A DNA stretch of 39,852 nt from an uncultured Bacteroidales bacterium (GCA_946546175.1 CAMNNY010000128.1:1-39852), one strand, 5' to 3'. Shown: positions 23,073-32,273, counted from the stretch's first letter. Numbers and translations: made by a program. The notes: generated by a model from the sequence alone, not told the origin.

Positions 23073-23422
23073 TAGGCCGCTGCGGACTGACTGAAGACCA
23101 GGCTGCTCGAACCAGCTACCACGAATACCAGCTCCGCTTCAAAGGCAAAGAGCAGGAGACCCAGGAGCGCTGGACCGTCGCAAGGTGGATGATGTGGCAG
23201 GAGATGCTCCTGTCCCCGAACATCAAACCCGGGCGCAAACCAAAGACTCCGCAGGCCTTCTGCCGCTTCCCTTGGGAGCAGACCGAAGCAGAGGAGCTGG
23301 CCGAGAAAGCAAAGCAGTACAGGATCACCCCGGAGGAGGAGGCCGAACTCAATCGAATAATGAAAGAATGGGAGGCCAGCAAGGCCTCAAAATCTGCAAC
23401 AGACAATGAGCAAGATAGGTGA
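23027..23422 (+). CDS. T-type extension of the tail assembly chaperone (reached by -1 frameshift)
   Basis: In the -1 frame an uninterrupted reading runs from 23027, just after an in-frame TAA at 23024, to 23422. It begins CLDWPAIEAFLIGRCGLTEDQAARTSYHEYQLRFKGK and continues through ARWMMWQEMLLSPNIKP, a pattern typical of GT extensions. Upstream of the A9 tract this frame is closed, and no good start exists before 23189, so it is almost certainly made only as a fusion with the 22641 gene (about 260 residues). It overlaps the tape measure start by 17 bases. Confidence 0.8.
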   Translation, partial: KKSICLDWPAIEAFLIGRCGLTEDQAARTSYHEYQLRFKGKEQETQERWTVARWMMWQEMLLSPNIKPGRKPKTPQAFCRFPWEQTEAEELAEKAKQYRITPEEEAELNRIMKEWEASKASKSATDNEQDR

Positions 23423-25328
23423 TCTCTTCGTCCGACTCGGACTCAAAAAGGACGAATTCTCCAGAGGCATCAAGGATGCCAAAAAGGAAACCGAGGGCTT
23501 CGGAATCGGTCTGAAGAATATGGCCGCCGGAGCCAAAGTGGCGTGGGCCGCCGTGGCCGCCGCCGTGGTAAAATTTGCCACGGATGCCGTCAAGATGACC
23601 CAGAAATGGGGAGACCAATGGAGGACCACGATGGCGGGCGTCAACGCCGCCTATGGCTCCTTCGTCCGCCAGCTGGCCAGCGGCGAGGGATTCTCTAACC
23701 TCTTCGCCAATATGCGCGAGGCTGCCAGGCTCGCCCGGGAGGCCGCCCAAGAGCTGGACGAGGTCTTCGAGAGAACCACAAGCTACAACTACACCGAAGC
23801 ACAGACCAACAAGGAGATCGCCCAGCTGCAGCTTATTATGCGCGACAGCTCCAAGAGCGACAAGGAGCGAATGGCTGCCGCCCAACAGATCATCCAGAAG
23901 ACGGAGGAGCTGGGCCAACTCAAGAAAGACATCGCCACTCAAGAGGCCGACGGCTATCGGAAGCAGCTCAAGTCCCAGACGAAGATGAACGACGACGAGA
24001 TCAACTTCCTCGTCCGCGAATACAACCAGAACAAAGCCATCATCGACCAGGGCCGCGCCTATCTCAATGAACGGAAGCAGGCCCAGAAAGACAAGACCTG
24101 GCTGAGCATCGGCGCCGCCCTTGACGACACACCAGGAGGCTCGGCCCTGGGCCAGATGCGAGACGATGCCGCACAGAGGGTGAAAGACCTCGACGCCGCC
24201 ACCTCGCAGGCCGTCAAGGACGTGGCCGCCGTACTGCAGAAATACGACAAAGGCAACGATGAGCTCATCAGCAATCTCGCAAAAGCAGAGGTCGCCGTCA
24301 TCAACGTGGATACCGCGATGTACCACGCCCAGATGCGCGCAACCTCGATGCTCGGATCCTTGAGCAAGGCGGGCTCCGGAGTGAGCACAGACGACACCAC
24401 GGATCCAGGAGCTGAAGCAGCCGCGAAGATTCAACAGCGAGCAGTGGACTCGGCCAAGAGCGAGCTGCACCTTCTGGCAGAGAAATACAACGCCGAGAAA
24501 GCCCTGCTCCAGCAATATGGAATGGACACCGAGGCGCTGACCAAAGAGTACGAGGCCAACACCTACAAGATCCTCCTCGACTACACCAACAAGCGCGGTG
24601 CCAACGCCCAGGAGCGAGAGGCCCTGCTACGCGAAGCCTACAAGGCAGAGAAAGACGAGCTGCAGCAGGCCGGCATCGACACCACCACCCTGACGGACAC
24701 CTTCATGAAGCGCCTGCTCGAGATATCCGACGAGGGCTTCCAAGAATTCGTGGATCAGCTCGATGAGGAATTCCCCATAGAGCTGGAACCTATCGAGATA
24801 GTCGACGACGAATTCCAGGCCTGGCTGGACCAGCTGGAGCGAAACGTGGAGAGGGCAAAGGAAATCACCGAAGACTTCCACAACGCCGTGGTCGCCGGCT
24901 TCAGTGATGCCTGCCAGGAGATGGCAGACCAGCTCTTCGGACTTGAGGACTTCAATCCCGCATCCGTTATCAAAGCTCTGCTGGACCCCCTCTGCAAGAT
25001 GGCCATCACCGCCGGTGAGATCATCATGCTCGAGGGCATCGCTACCGTAGCCGCCAAGGACGCCCTGCTCTCCTTCGGATGGACCGGCTACGGAGCTATC
25101 GCCGCCGGCGCCGCTCTTATGGCAGCTGGCGCTGCGGCAAGCGCCGGCCTCGCCGCACTTGCGAAGAACGGAGGCAGCGCCACGTCCTCCAGCACCTACC
25201 AGGGAGGAGGCGGAGCCGCCTCAACCCAGACCATCAAGACGGAGCTCGAGGTGGTGGTGACCGGACGCATTTCCGGACGCGACCTCGTCCTCTCCGGACA
25301 GAGAACCGTAAGCGAGAACAACCGATGA
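23406..25328 (+). CDS. Tape measure protein
   Basis: The 640-residue protein sets tail length. The N-terminus is typical (MSKIGDLFVRLGLKKDEFSRGIKDAKKETEGFG), followed by a hydrophobic Ala-rich segment (residues 43-58), long coiled coils (about 80-470) rich in Glu/Lys/Gln, and a C-terminal hydrophobic region (ITAGEIIMLEGIATVAAKDALLSFGWTGYGAIAAGAALMAAGAAASAGLAAL). At this length the tail would be short to medium (roughly 1.5 angstrom per residue, so near 100 nm). It overlaps the chaperone gene at its start and the tail tip gene at its end (ATGA). Confidence 0.9.
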   Translation: MSKIGDLFVRLGLKKDEFSRGIKDAKKETEGFGIGLKNMAAGAKVAWAAVAAAVVKFATDAVKMTQKWGDQWRTTMAGVNAAYGSFVRQLASGEGFSNLFANMREAARLAREAAQELDEVFERTTSYNYTEAQTNKEIAQLQLIMRDSSKSDKERMAAAQQIIQKTEELGQLKKDIATQEADGYRKQLKSQTKMNDDEINFLVREYNQNKAIIDQGRAYLNERKQAQKDKTWLSIGAALDDTPGGSALGQMRDDAAQRVKDLDAATSQAVKDVAAVLQKYDKGNDELISNLAKAEVAVINVDTAMYHAQMRATSMLGSLSKAGSGVSTDDTTDPGAEAAAKIQQRAVDSAKSELHLLAEKYNAEKALLQQYGMDTEALTKEYEANTYKILLDYTNKRGANAQEREALLREAYKAEKDELQQAGIDTTTLTDTFMKRLLEISDEGFQEFVDQLDEEFPIELEPIEIVDDEFQAWLDQLERNVERAKEITEDFHNAVVAGFSDACQEMADQLFGLEDFNPASVIKALLDPLCKMAITAGEIIMLEGIATVAAKDALLSFGWTGYGAIAAGAALMAAGAAASAGLAALAKNGGSATSSSTYQGGGGAASTQTIKTELEVVVTGRISGRDLVLSGQRTVSENNR

Positions 25329-27910
25329 GCTACCTACCCACAACATACCAGCTGAAATATTACAGCGAGTTAACCAACGAGCGAAACGAAAAGGTCCGTC
25401 TGGAAATCCACCAGAAAGGGACCCTCACCTCCGACTTTCCGAAGCAGATCGGAGAGCTGCGCGACTTGCAGCTCAACGTCCTCGGAAACAGCGCTGACGT
25501 TTTCGCGCCCATCATCAAGACGGAGCTCAACTTCAGTCTGGTGGACACTTGGGACATTCCGTCCGGAGTCCAGGCCAACAGCATCAAGCACGGAGCCTGG
25601 GAGGAGTTCTACACCCCCGACAGCACCGGCTACCTCGTCATCGTCAAGACCACCGCCCCAGGAGGTAACACCTTCGCCACGCGCTGGTCCGGTTACATCA
25701 CCCCAGACAGCTGGCAGGAATACATCCACTATCACGGCATCGTAACCATCACCGCCCGAGACAACATCGGCCACCTGCAGGACTTCGACTTCGATCTGAC
25801 GGGAGACGAGTCCGGGACGGTCACCATCCAGCAGCTGATCACAGCCGCAATGCAGAAAATCAACCTGCCGATGGACCTCTCCTTTAACGACTCCAGCACC
25901 GGAGACCTCGAGAAGCTCGAGACAACAGGTACGACCAACGGCGTCCTCGATTTGAGAATGAACACCTCGCTCTTTAAGGACGACGACTGGCAGACCGTCC
26001 TGAGCGACGTGCTCGAGGCCATCGGCTACGTTTTGAGATACGAGGACAGCAACAAGATCGTCTGCTTCCCGCTCCGGAACTTGCAGACCTGCGGAACCAC
26101 CAGCCTGAACCCGGGCACCACCGAGATCAAGTTCCTCGACGGAACCAGGACCCTCGACCCGGCCTACAAAGACATCACCGAGGAAATCGGGTTCGAGCCC
26201 AAGGACAAAGTGGAGGTGCCACCGGCTGGAGGCGTCCAGTTTAGTCCGAATTATACCGGCAGCTACACGGCATATATGCTAAAGGAAGACGGCACCTCCC
26301 TCGGCAATTCCTACGGCGCGCTAAACGAGATCTACAGCGGAGGACCCTACTGGAATGGAACGCAGAGCCAGCGCCGCGCTTTCCTGGACATAGCAACTCG
26401 AGAGCTCACGGACGATGCCCAGCGCAGAGAGGGCGACGGCTTCAAAGAGGCACTATTCATCGCCGCGAATGCCAGCGGCGACTCAATTACCCCGGTTTGG
26501 AAGCATTACATGGCCGACGCCACCGGGCGCTTTACATTCGTCTTCAAAGAGAAACCCGCGTGCCTCGACAGCAACGGAAAACTTGACATCGCCTCATACC
26601 TCAAGCTCTACAAGATAGGAGTCCAGGTGAACTTCGTCACAAATGGCCAGACCTATAACCTCAACTTCCACGAGGCGGGTGGCTATTATTGGGATACCCT
26701 CGGAGCTGAGACCATCGACATCTTGATGCAGAACGACAAGCACGAGATATCGCTGGAGTTCCTCAGCCAATACGGAATGGGCCACGGCTATCTGGAGATA
26801 AAACTGATGTGGATCCAGTACCGATGCACCACGAGCACCTACAACGGCAACGGATGCTACGCCCGCTTGGAAAGCATCGAGCTCCAGCCCTGGACCACCA
26901 ACGGCCAGATCAAGAGCGACAAAGTCCATACGACGAACAACAATGGATACAATGTCCGCTGTACCAGGAACCCCCGCCTCGGAGTGCTCAGCGCAGAGAG
27001 AACACCATCTCTGCCGGGCTTTTATGAAAAGGCGCTCTTCTGCACCGATTCCAACGGAACAATCATCCCGGCGCCCTACAAATGGAAGTGGAGCGACGAG
27101 AGCACATACACGCCATTCCCAGTCCAGATTCATAAGCAGCTGCTTTGCTTCTACCACGAGACCACAGAGCTCCTGGAGGGTGACTGCCTGCCGGCCATCG
27201 ATTCCGTGGCCGCACGATTTGACAAGCTGATGCTTTACGGAGGCAGGACGCACATCGTCCTCGGCGGCACCTTGGACTTTACGACTGGGCGCTTCAGGAC
27301 GCTCCGGATGCGTACCTTCTTCACGTGGGCTGAGCTCTGGGGAGGAGGCGAGCAGGCTGCCATCGCCGTGGTACCGACAGCCGCAGATCTTACCCAGACC
27401 TCCGGCGTGGCCGTCCGAATTGACTGCAACACCAGCTGGCGAATCAGGACCCTGCCATCAGGCCTCACGGCCTCGTCCAGCTCCGGAACCGGGACCTCTT
27501 ACATCAGCATCTATCGAGACCAGAGTTTTAATGGCGGAACCGTGGTCTTTGAGACGACGGACGGACAGCACACAGCGAACCTCGTCCTCACCAGGCAGAC
27601 CACAGGAGTGTTGGCGATGGTCAGCGTCGGCAGCGACCTCGACGATATGAGCTTCCCGTTGATTGAGGGCATCTACGCCATTGAGATCAGCTTCGATCCT
27701 GACGAGGAGGGCATGGTCTTCCTGAACTTCCCGAGCTGGATCCACTTCAACGATGCCGATGCAGAGGGCGGCGTTATTTACACGCCTGGCGTCTACTATT
27801 TGTGGCACGACGAGGGCCTGACATCGGAGCTCCCGAGAGACGGATACATCGAAGCTCAAGGCGCCGGCACCGGAGCAGAGGCCCGGCTCTACGTAAAGCA
27901 GTGGGGCTAA
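25325..27910 (+). CDS. Tail tip / distal tail protein with BACON-like domain
   Basis: The 861-residue protein starts at ATG 25325, overlapping the tape measure stop. The N-terminal half (TTYQLKYYSELTNERNEKVRLEIHQKG; VDTWDIPSGVQANSIKHGAWEEFYTPDSTGYLVIVK) resembles large baseplate or hub proteins of Bacteroidota siphophages. Near residues 683-760 is a BACON-like Ig-type domain: an N-terminal strand, CNTSWRIRTLPSGLTASSSSGTGT and a final strand LVLTRQ. BACON domains are thought to bind glycans or mucin. A last domain follows (YAIEISFDPDEEGMVFLNFPSWIHF). It probably forms the tail tip and touches the host surface. Confidence 0.75.
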   Translation: MSYLPTTYQLKYYSELTNERNEKVRLEIHQKGTLTSDFPKQIGELRDLQLNVLGNSADVFAPIIKTELNFSLVDTWDIPSGVQANSIKHGAWEEFYTPDSTGYLVIVKTTAPGGNTFATRWSGYITPDSWQEYIHYHGIVTITARDNIGHLQDFDFDLTGDESGTVTIQQLITAAMQKINLPMDLSFNDSSTGDLEKLETTGTTNGVLDLRMNTSLFKDDDWQTVLSDVLEAIGYVLRYEDSNKIVCFPLRNLQTCGTTSLNPGTTEIKFLDGTRTLDPAYKDITEEIGFEPKDKVEVPPAGGVQFSPNYTGSYTAYMLKEDGTSLGNSYGALNEIYSGGPYWNGTQSQRRAFLDIATRELTDDAQRREGDGFKEALFIAANASGDSITPVWKHYMADATGRFTFVFKEKPACLDSNGKLDIASYLKLYKIGVQVNFVTNGQTYNLNFHEAGGYYWDTLGAETIDILMQNDKHEISLEFLSQYGMGHGYLEIKLMWIQYRCTTSTYNGNGCYARLESIELQPWTTNGQIKSDKVHTTNNNGYNVRCTRNPRLGVLSAERTPSLPGFYEKALFCTDSNGTIIPAPYKWKWSDESTYTPFPVQIHKQLLCFYHETTELLEGDCLPAIDSVAARFDKLMLYGGRTHIVLGGTLDFTTGRFRTLRMRTFFTWAELWGGGEQAAIAVVPTAADLTQTSGVAVRIDCNTSWRIRTLPSGLTASSSSGTGTSYISIYRDQSFNGGTVVFETTDGQHTANLVLTRQTTGVLAMVSVGSDLDDMSFPLIEGIYAIEISFDPDEEGMVFLNFPSWIHFNDADAEGGVIYTPGVYYLWHDEGLTSELPRDGYIEAQGAGTGAEARLYVKQWG

Positions 27911-27964
27911 GCAACCAAATGAACACCTCGAAAACGGCAAGAGCAAAAAACCTTTAATAACTTG
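27910..27964 (+). promoter_or_regulatory. Late promoter 3: AGCAACCAAATG box plus -7 TAACTTG
   Basis: The box AGCAACCAAATGAAC (27910-27924, one mismatch to the others) lies 48 bases upstream of TAACTTG (27958-27964). The ATG at 27972 is only 7 bases after the -7 element, so the transcript may be leaderless or nearly so. It would drive the fibre genes and the DGR target. Confidence 0.62.
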
Positions 27965-27971
27965 CAGACAA

Positions 27972-28751
27972 ATGGCAACGATAACACTCAAACCCATACG
28001 GCAGCAGACCGACGTCATACTGCGAGTGACCCTGACCGACAACGGAGTCAGGGTCAGCTGGCTGGACGCCGAGACCATCCGCGCCTTCCTTTACTCCGAG
28101 AGGCAGAGGATCATAGACGGCCCCTGCACCTGGGAGGTGGACAGCGAGGACGACACCATCCTCGTCTGTCATTACGATGCACACCAGCCCCAGCACCTCG
28201 GAAAGACGAAGCTCATCGTCGAGGTGACTATCCAGGACCAGACGTCGACCTACGACAAATACGCCCTCGAGTTCGTGGCCACCACAGACGAGACGCAGGA
28301 CGACGGCACGACTGCAGAGGATGAGACCGCAGAGGTGGACATCGACGTCACAGACGTGGATACCAGCATCCTCACCGGCGCCATTCAGGCAGCGCTCGAT
28401 GCAGCGGAGGCAGCCAACGCCGCAGCCGGACACGCGCCCTACATCAGCGAGAACGGCAACTGGTTTATCTGGGATGCTACCACCGGAGACTACGTGGACT
28501 CCGGTACCAGCGCCACCGGGCCGGAGGGCCCTGCAGGCCAGGACGGACGAGACGGCCAGGATGGCCGCGACGGCGCAGACGGACAGGACGGAGCAGACGG
28601 CCAGGACGGACGAGACGGAGTGGACGGAGGCATCCTCTACCCGACGTTCAGGATCGACGCCGCGATGCACCTGAAGATGAGCGACGCCGGAGAGAGCGCC
28701 AACCAGCGCTTCGAGGTGGACAGCGCCGGCCATTTCAAAATGACAATTTAA
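27972..28751 (+). CDS. Tail fibre protein with collagen-like repeat
   Basis: The 259-residue protein has an N-terminal beta domain (MATITLKPIRQQTDVILRVTLTDNGVRVSWLDAETIRAFLYSE), an acidic linker, a short motif GNWFIWDATTGDYVDSG, then a collagen-like G-x-y stretch near residues 179-215 (GPEGPAGQDGRDGQDGRDG and further repeats). It ends in a small beta region (LKMSDAGESANQRFEVDSAGHFKM). Collagen-like segments trimerise, so this is probably a fibre shaft that links the tip to distal fibres. First gene after late promoter 3. Confidence 0.78.
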   Translation: MATITLKPIRQQTDVILRVTLTDNGVRVSWLDAETIRAFLYSERQRIIDGPCTWEVDSEDDTILVCHYDAHQPQHLGKTKLIVEVTIQDQTSTYDKYALEFVATTDETQDDGTTAEDETAEVDIDVTDVDTSILTGAIQAALDAAEAANAAAGHAPYISENGNWFIWDATTGDYVDSGTSATGPEGPAGQDGRDGQDGRDGADGQDGADGQDGRDGVDGGILYPTFRIDAAMHLKMSDAGESANQRFEVDSAGHFKMTI

Positions 28752-28763
28752 ACGACAAGAGCA

Positions 28764-29651
28764 ATGACAATAGACCTCGGCAAAGTTGCAATCACCGCAG
28801 GAGGCAACTGGAAAAACAACGTCACCTACGAGGCACTGACCCTCGTGGTCTTTGCAGCGCTGGACGGAGGTGATGGCTGCGGATACATCAGCCTCAAGAA
28901 CAACCTCGGAGTGACCCCGGGCACAGACGAAACTACCTGGAAGAAAGCTGCCGAGGCCGGCCAAAGCATCTACACCCTCTGCGTCGCCCACGGCACCTTC
29001 GTAGGCACAGAGGAGGAATTCGTCGCAGCATACAACGACGCCGTCACCGCCGCAACAAACGCAGCGAGCGCAGCGAACAGCGCCGCCACCTACGCCCAAA
29101 ACACTGCAGACACCGCCGCCGCGGAGGCCGCTGCCACAGCAGCCAGGGCAGCCCAGGCCGCGGAGGCTACCGCTGCAGCTGCTGCATCCCAGGCCCAGCA
29201 GACCGCAAACGAGGCCGCCGCGGAAGCCCGCGAGGTCTCCGACGCAATGGTAGTCAGGATGGAGACCTTCGACGAAAATGAGGAGGCCCGCCAGAGCCAC
29301 GAAGAAGACCGCCAGGAGGCAGAGACTGCCCGAGAGACCGCGGAGGAAGCGAGGGCATCTGCAGAGACCGCCCGAGAGACCGCGTCCGCAGAGGCGACCG
29401 CAGCTGCCACGGCAGCCGCAGCCGTCGCAGAGGAGAAAGCCGGCGACGCCAATGATGCAGCCGCCGCTGCCTCCGCAGCCGCCGCTGAAGCAGAAGCCGC
29501 CACGGAACAGCTCGAGCAGCTGACCACCGGCCTCATCGGACTCAAGGTGGAAGACGGAGAGCTCATCCTCGTCCAGAACGCGCAGACCGGAGTGGCCCAG
29601 ACCGGATCCATCGATGACGACGGAATGGTCACTATCGAATTCACCGTATAA
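28764..29651 (+). CDS. Tail fibre protein with long Ala-rich coiled coil
   Basis: The 295-residue protein has a folded N-terminal module (residues 1-70: AITAGGNWKNNVTYEALTLVVFAALDGGDGCGYISLKNNLGVTPGTDETTWKKAAEAG), a carbohydrate-binding-like pattern repeated in the next gene, then a very long Ala/Glu/Thr coiled coil (about 85-255), and a C-terminal beta piece (LIGLKVEDGELILVQNAQTGVAQTGSIDDDGMVTIEF). It is probably a trimeric fibre. It starts 12 bases after the preceding gene. Confidence 0.78.
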   Translation: MTIDLGKVAITAGGNWKNNVTYEALTLVVFAALDGGDGCGYISLKNNLGVTPGTDETTWKKAAEAGQSIYTLCVAHGTFVGTEEEFVAAYNDAVTAATNAASAANSAATYAQNTADTAAAEAAATAARAAQAAEATAAAAASQAQQTANEAAAEAREVSDAMVVRMETFDENEEARQSHEEDRQEAETARETAEEARASAETARETASAEATAAATAAAAVAEEKAGDANDAAAAASAAAAEAEAATEQLEQLTTGLIGLKVEDGELILVQNAQTGVAQTGSIDDDGMVTIEFTV

Positions 29652-29668
29652 CCAAAAACCCGCATACA

Positions 29669-30814
29669 ATGTCCGCATCATCCCAAATCATCCTCGGCCC
29701 GGTGCCCCATTTCAAAAACGAGTGGGCCTCCGGGACCAACTACAAGAAAGGAGCTATCGTCTATCACAACGGCAGCTCCTACACCGCGCTCATAGCAAAC
29801 CCGAGCACCGAGCCGTCCTTCACCTACGATCCAGCGGCTGGGACCTTCACCGTCTCCGAGGGATGGGGCCTGCTGGCCGTCGGCGCAGCCGCAGCGAGCG
29901 AGACTCTCCTCGGAGAGTTCAAAGCTGCCCTCGGCTACTCTGCCGAAAAGAGCATCATCACCCTGACCGCAGGAGAGACAGGCAAGTACGTCAAGTGCGC
30001 CACACGATCCGCGGCAGCCAACGCCAACTTTAACATCTCCGAGCCCTTCGACGTGGAGGCCTGCACCGAGCTGCTGATCAAGACCGGATACAACCCGAGC
30101 GACAACACACACGCCGCTCTGGACATTTCCGTCATCGCCCTCTACGAGGAGACGGAGCGCATCCGCACCGTCCAGAAGAAAAACAGCCAGAACCAGCCGC
30201 TCTACTACGTCGTGATCATCGACCCTGAGACCGGCAGCGAGACCGTCACCACAGAGGAGACCACCGTCGACACCGGGCATCCGGTCTACATTCAGGAGAC
30301 CTATACCGAGCACCGCTACCTCCCCAACAATGAGGACCGCTTCGTGAAGATCCCCGACACCGGCTACTACGTGGCGAACATCCCCCAGAGCTGCAAGTGC
30401 GTCGTGAGTTACAAGCCCGGCGTGACAGACCTCGAGGTCGTCGCCATCAAATACGGCTGCCTGGCCAACCTCACCTCTCAGCTTTATGGCATCTACGAGC
30501 ACCGCACGATGGCCGAGGCCGTCGCCTCGCTCGCAGAGCGCCTGCGGGCCCTGGAGGACAGCATCGGCAAGCTCGGAAAGGTGACAGCCGAGAGCGTCGA
30601 CGCCCTCGAGCTGACCAAGTACCTCTACCCGACGGTGCTCTACGGCGCCGGCGTTCCGGCAGCGGCCACCAAGCCCGCCAACCTTCCCGAGGGCCTGCCT
30701 TGGGACGGCATCCCCGCCTTTAAGGGCCAGCTCTACATCAACACCGAAGCCGCATCCGGTGGACTTTACTACGCCAAAGACGTGAACGCCGTAAGCGACT
30801 GGATCAACGCATAA
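29669..30814 (+). CDS. Tail fibre / receptor-binding accessory protein (381 aa)
   Basis: It begins with a module like that of the preceding gene (HFKNEWASGTNYKKGAIVYHNGSSYTALIANPSTEPSF), the W...Y.KG..V...G..Y pattern of carbohydrate-binding or chitin-binding-like domains on fibres. A beta-rich middle follows, then a helical segment (IYEHRTMAEAVASLAERLRALEDSIGKLGKVTAESVDALELTKYLYP) and a C-terminal piece (GIPAFKGQLYINTEAASGGLYYAKDVNAVSDWINA) that may attach the distal VR1 protein. Its place immediately before the DGR target suggests it forms the mount for it. Confidence 0.68.
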   Translation: MSASSQIILGPVPHFKNEWASGTNYKKGAIVYHNGSSYTALIANPSTEPSFTYDPAAGTFTVSEGWGLLAVGAAAASETLLGEFKAALGYSAEKSIITLTAGETGKYVKCATRSAAANANFNISEPFDVEACTELLIKTGYNPSDNTHAALDISVIALYEETERIRTVQKKNSQNQPLYYVVIIDPETGSETVTTEETTVDTGHPVYIQETYTEHRYLPNNEDRFVKIPDTGYYVANIPQSCKCVVSYKPGVTDLEVVAIKYGCLANLTSQLYGIYEHRTMAEAVASLAERLRALEDSIGKLGKVTAESVDALELTKYLYPTVLYGAGVPAAATKPANLPEGLPWDGIPAFKGQLYINTEAASGGLYYAKDVNAVSDWINA

Positions 30815-30826
30815 AAACCGAAAGCC

Positions 30827-32221
30827 ATGATCAAATACTACGACACCGAGGCCGCATACGCAGCCGACGCCAAATCCCCATTTGAATCGCAGGTCTCCCT
30901 GGTGGGAGAGAGCAACGCCATCCACTACGATGGCCGTAACGTCATCGTCGGAGCCAAGCACGCCAAGACCGGCAGCATCGTCGTCCTGGACGGCAACAGC
31001 GCCCTGCATTTCGTGGCGCTGGACACCTTCAGCAGCTCCAGCTTCATGAGCAACTACACCGTCGTCGGAGTGGTCGCCGTCGGCGTAGACCACAAGGACT
31101 ACCGCGGCAAGCTGGTCATCGTTCACAAGACCAACACCAGCAAGCAGTGGAGCGCCATCTACAGCTTTAAGCTCACTGGCTACACCCTGGACGGCACCGA
31201 CCGCTCAGGCGTCCTCACCGTCCGCAGCGCGAGCGACTGGGGCACCGGAGTGGACTACACCATCAACTACAACGCCGACAACGTCGCAGACTTCCTGACG
31301 ACCCTCAATGCCTACTTTAAGAGCACTGCTCCCTTCACCACCCAGCAGTGGAGAGCCGACTCTGACGCCCAGGGCAACATCACCCTGTCCTTCCTGTTCA
31401 CCGACTACCGCCAGGCCAGCAACAGCGCCAAGTCGGGCTTCTCCATCAGCGCCAACCTGCTGCCCGGCATCCCGGCCAGCAGCGCAATGCTCCGCGTCAA
31501 CGGTCAGCGCTCCGGAGAGGGCAGCATCAGCAACTGGGACCGCGCCCTCGCTTATTATCGCAACGACAACGGACCCTCCGCATACCAGGGAGGCCGCACC
31601 AGCGACCAGGGCAGCAACGTCAAGCAGACGTACCCCATCAACCTCCCGACCTGGCTCGGTACCAGCGCACAGAATCCCGGCGACTTCTGCGCCGGCCTTC
31701 GCGCCATCTACGGAGAGGGAGAGGCTGGCTGGCTCAAGTTCATGGAGACCTGCCTCCCGGTCCGTCCGACCAACTACGGCCCGCTGGGAGACAAGGCCAC
31801 CTACGGAGACGGAAAGCGCAACACCTACCAGATGGCAGGCGTCAAGTTCATCAAGCAGGACAACACGGAGATCGTCGCCTTCCCGGCAGCCGACTACTGC
31901 GCATCCGTGGTCTACAACCACGAGCTCCTCAAGAAAGGCGCCTGGCAGCTGCCCGACGTGGACACCCTCAGCGGGATCCTTTCGACGATCAAGTACGGAA
32001 CCTCGGCAAGCCGTGACGCAGACCCCGTCAACAGAGCCCTCAACGCCATCGGCGGCAGCGCCATCTCGAATGGTTCGGGCATCTGGTCCGCATCCCGTTA
32101 CTACGCCAACGGCGCCTGGTGCTCCTACGGCACATACGGCGTCCTCGGCAGCTACGGCATGTACTACTCGAGCCTGGCGCTCCCGGTCGCGCTTTTAGAC
32201 GTGAGCGAAGCGAACATCTAA
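30827..32221 (+). CDS. DGR target: fibre-tip receptor-binding protein with variable repeat VR1
   Basis: The 464-residue protein ends in a C-type-lectin-like DGR domain: GAWQLPDVDTLSGILS, then the VR-coded part SGIWSASRYYANGAW...GVLGSYGMYYSSLALPVALL. The VR (32068-32191) differs from TR at 19 adenines and one other base. The N-terminal 300 residues are beta-rich (GRNVIVGAKHAKTGSIVVLDGN; TQQWRADSDAQGNITLSFLFTDY) and probably attach to the tail. It is the last structural gene, next to the Avd-like gene and RT. It likely binds a variable host surface receptor, as Mtd does in BPP-1. A terminator follows at 32234. Confidence 0.92.
   Translation: MIKYYDTEAAYAADAKSPFESQVSLVGESNAIHYDGRNVIVGAKHAKTGSIVVLDGNSALHFVALDTFSSSSFMSNYTVVGVVAVGVDHKDYRGKLVIVHKTNTSKQWSAIYSFKLTGYTLDGTDRSGVLTVRSASDWGTGVDYTINYNADNVADFLTTLNAYFKSTAPFTTQQWRADSDAQGNITLSFLFTDYRQASNSAKSGFSISANLLPGIPASSAMLRVNGQRSGEGSISNWDRALAYYRNDNGPSAYQGGRTSDQGSNVKQTYPINLPTWLGTSAQNPGDFCAGLRAIYGEGEAGWLKFMETCLPVRPTNYGPLGDKATYGDGKRNTYQMAGVKFIKQDNTEIVAFPAADYCASVVYNHELLKKGAWQLPDVDTLSGILSTIKYGTSASRDADPVNRALNAIGGSAISNGSGIWSASRYYANGAWCSYGTYGVLGSYGMYYSSLALPVALLDVSEANI
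32068..32191 (+). repeat. DGR variable repeat 1 (VR1)
   Basis: Aligned with TR 32821-32944 without gaps, 124 bases, 19 differences at TR adenines (A to G, T or C) and one at a TR cytosine (C to A at 32134). The 3' end GCGCTCCCGGTCGCG (32177-32191) is unchanged, the expected initiation-of-mutagenic-homing segment. Confidence 0.97.
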
Positions 32222-32222
32222 A
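32194..32222 (+). promoter_or_regulatory. Hairpin downstream of VR1 (DGR target-recognition element)
   Basis: TTTAGA (32194-32199) pairs with TCTAAA (32217-32222). The loop carries GTGAGCGAAGCGAAC, shared with the hairpin after VR2, with GCGAAGC inside. Stem bases differ from VR2 but pairing is kept. It ends with the stop codon TAA. Confidence 0.75.
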
Positions 32223-32233
32223 CCTTAAACCTT

Positions 32234-32262
32234 GGCGAGGCCGCTCCGGCGGCCCGCCTTTT
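32234..32262 (+). terminator. Intrinsic terminator after the VR1 gene
   Basis: GGCG-A-GGCCGC (32234-32244) pairs with GCGGCC-CGCC (32249-32258) around TCCG, with one bulged A, followed by TTTT. It may limit late transcription into the Avd/TR/RT part. Confidence 0.85.
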
Positions 32263-32273
32263 CCCTTACCAAG

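Noticed and set aside
28535-28630. Short GAC/GGC tandem repeats that look like a CRISPR or satellite
   Set aside because: They encode collagen-like Gly-x-y repeats in a fibre protein and have no spacers of uniform length.
29090-29665. Minus-strand Ala/Ser-rich ORF in the fibre region
   Set aside because: It is the complement of the Ala-rich coiled coil of the plus-strand fibre gene.
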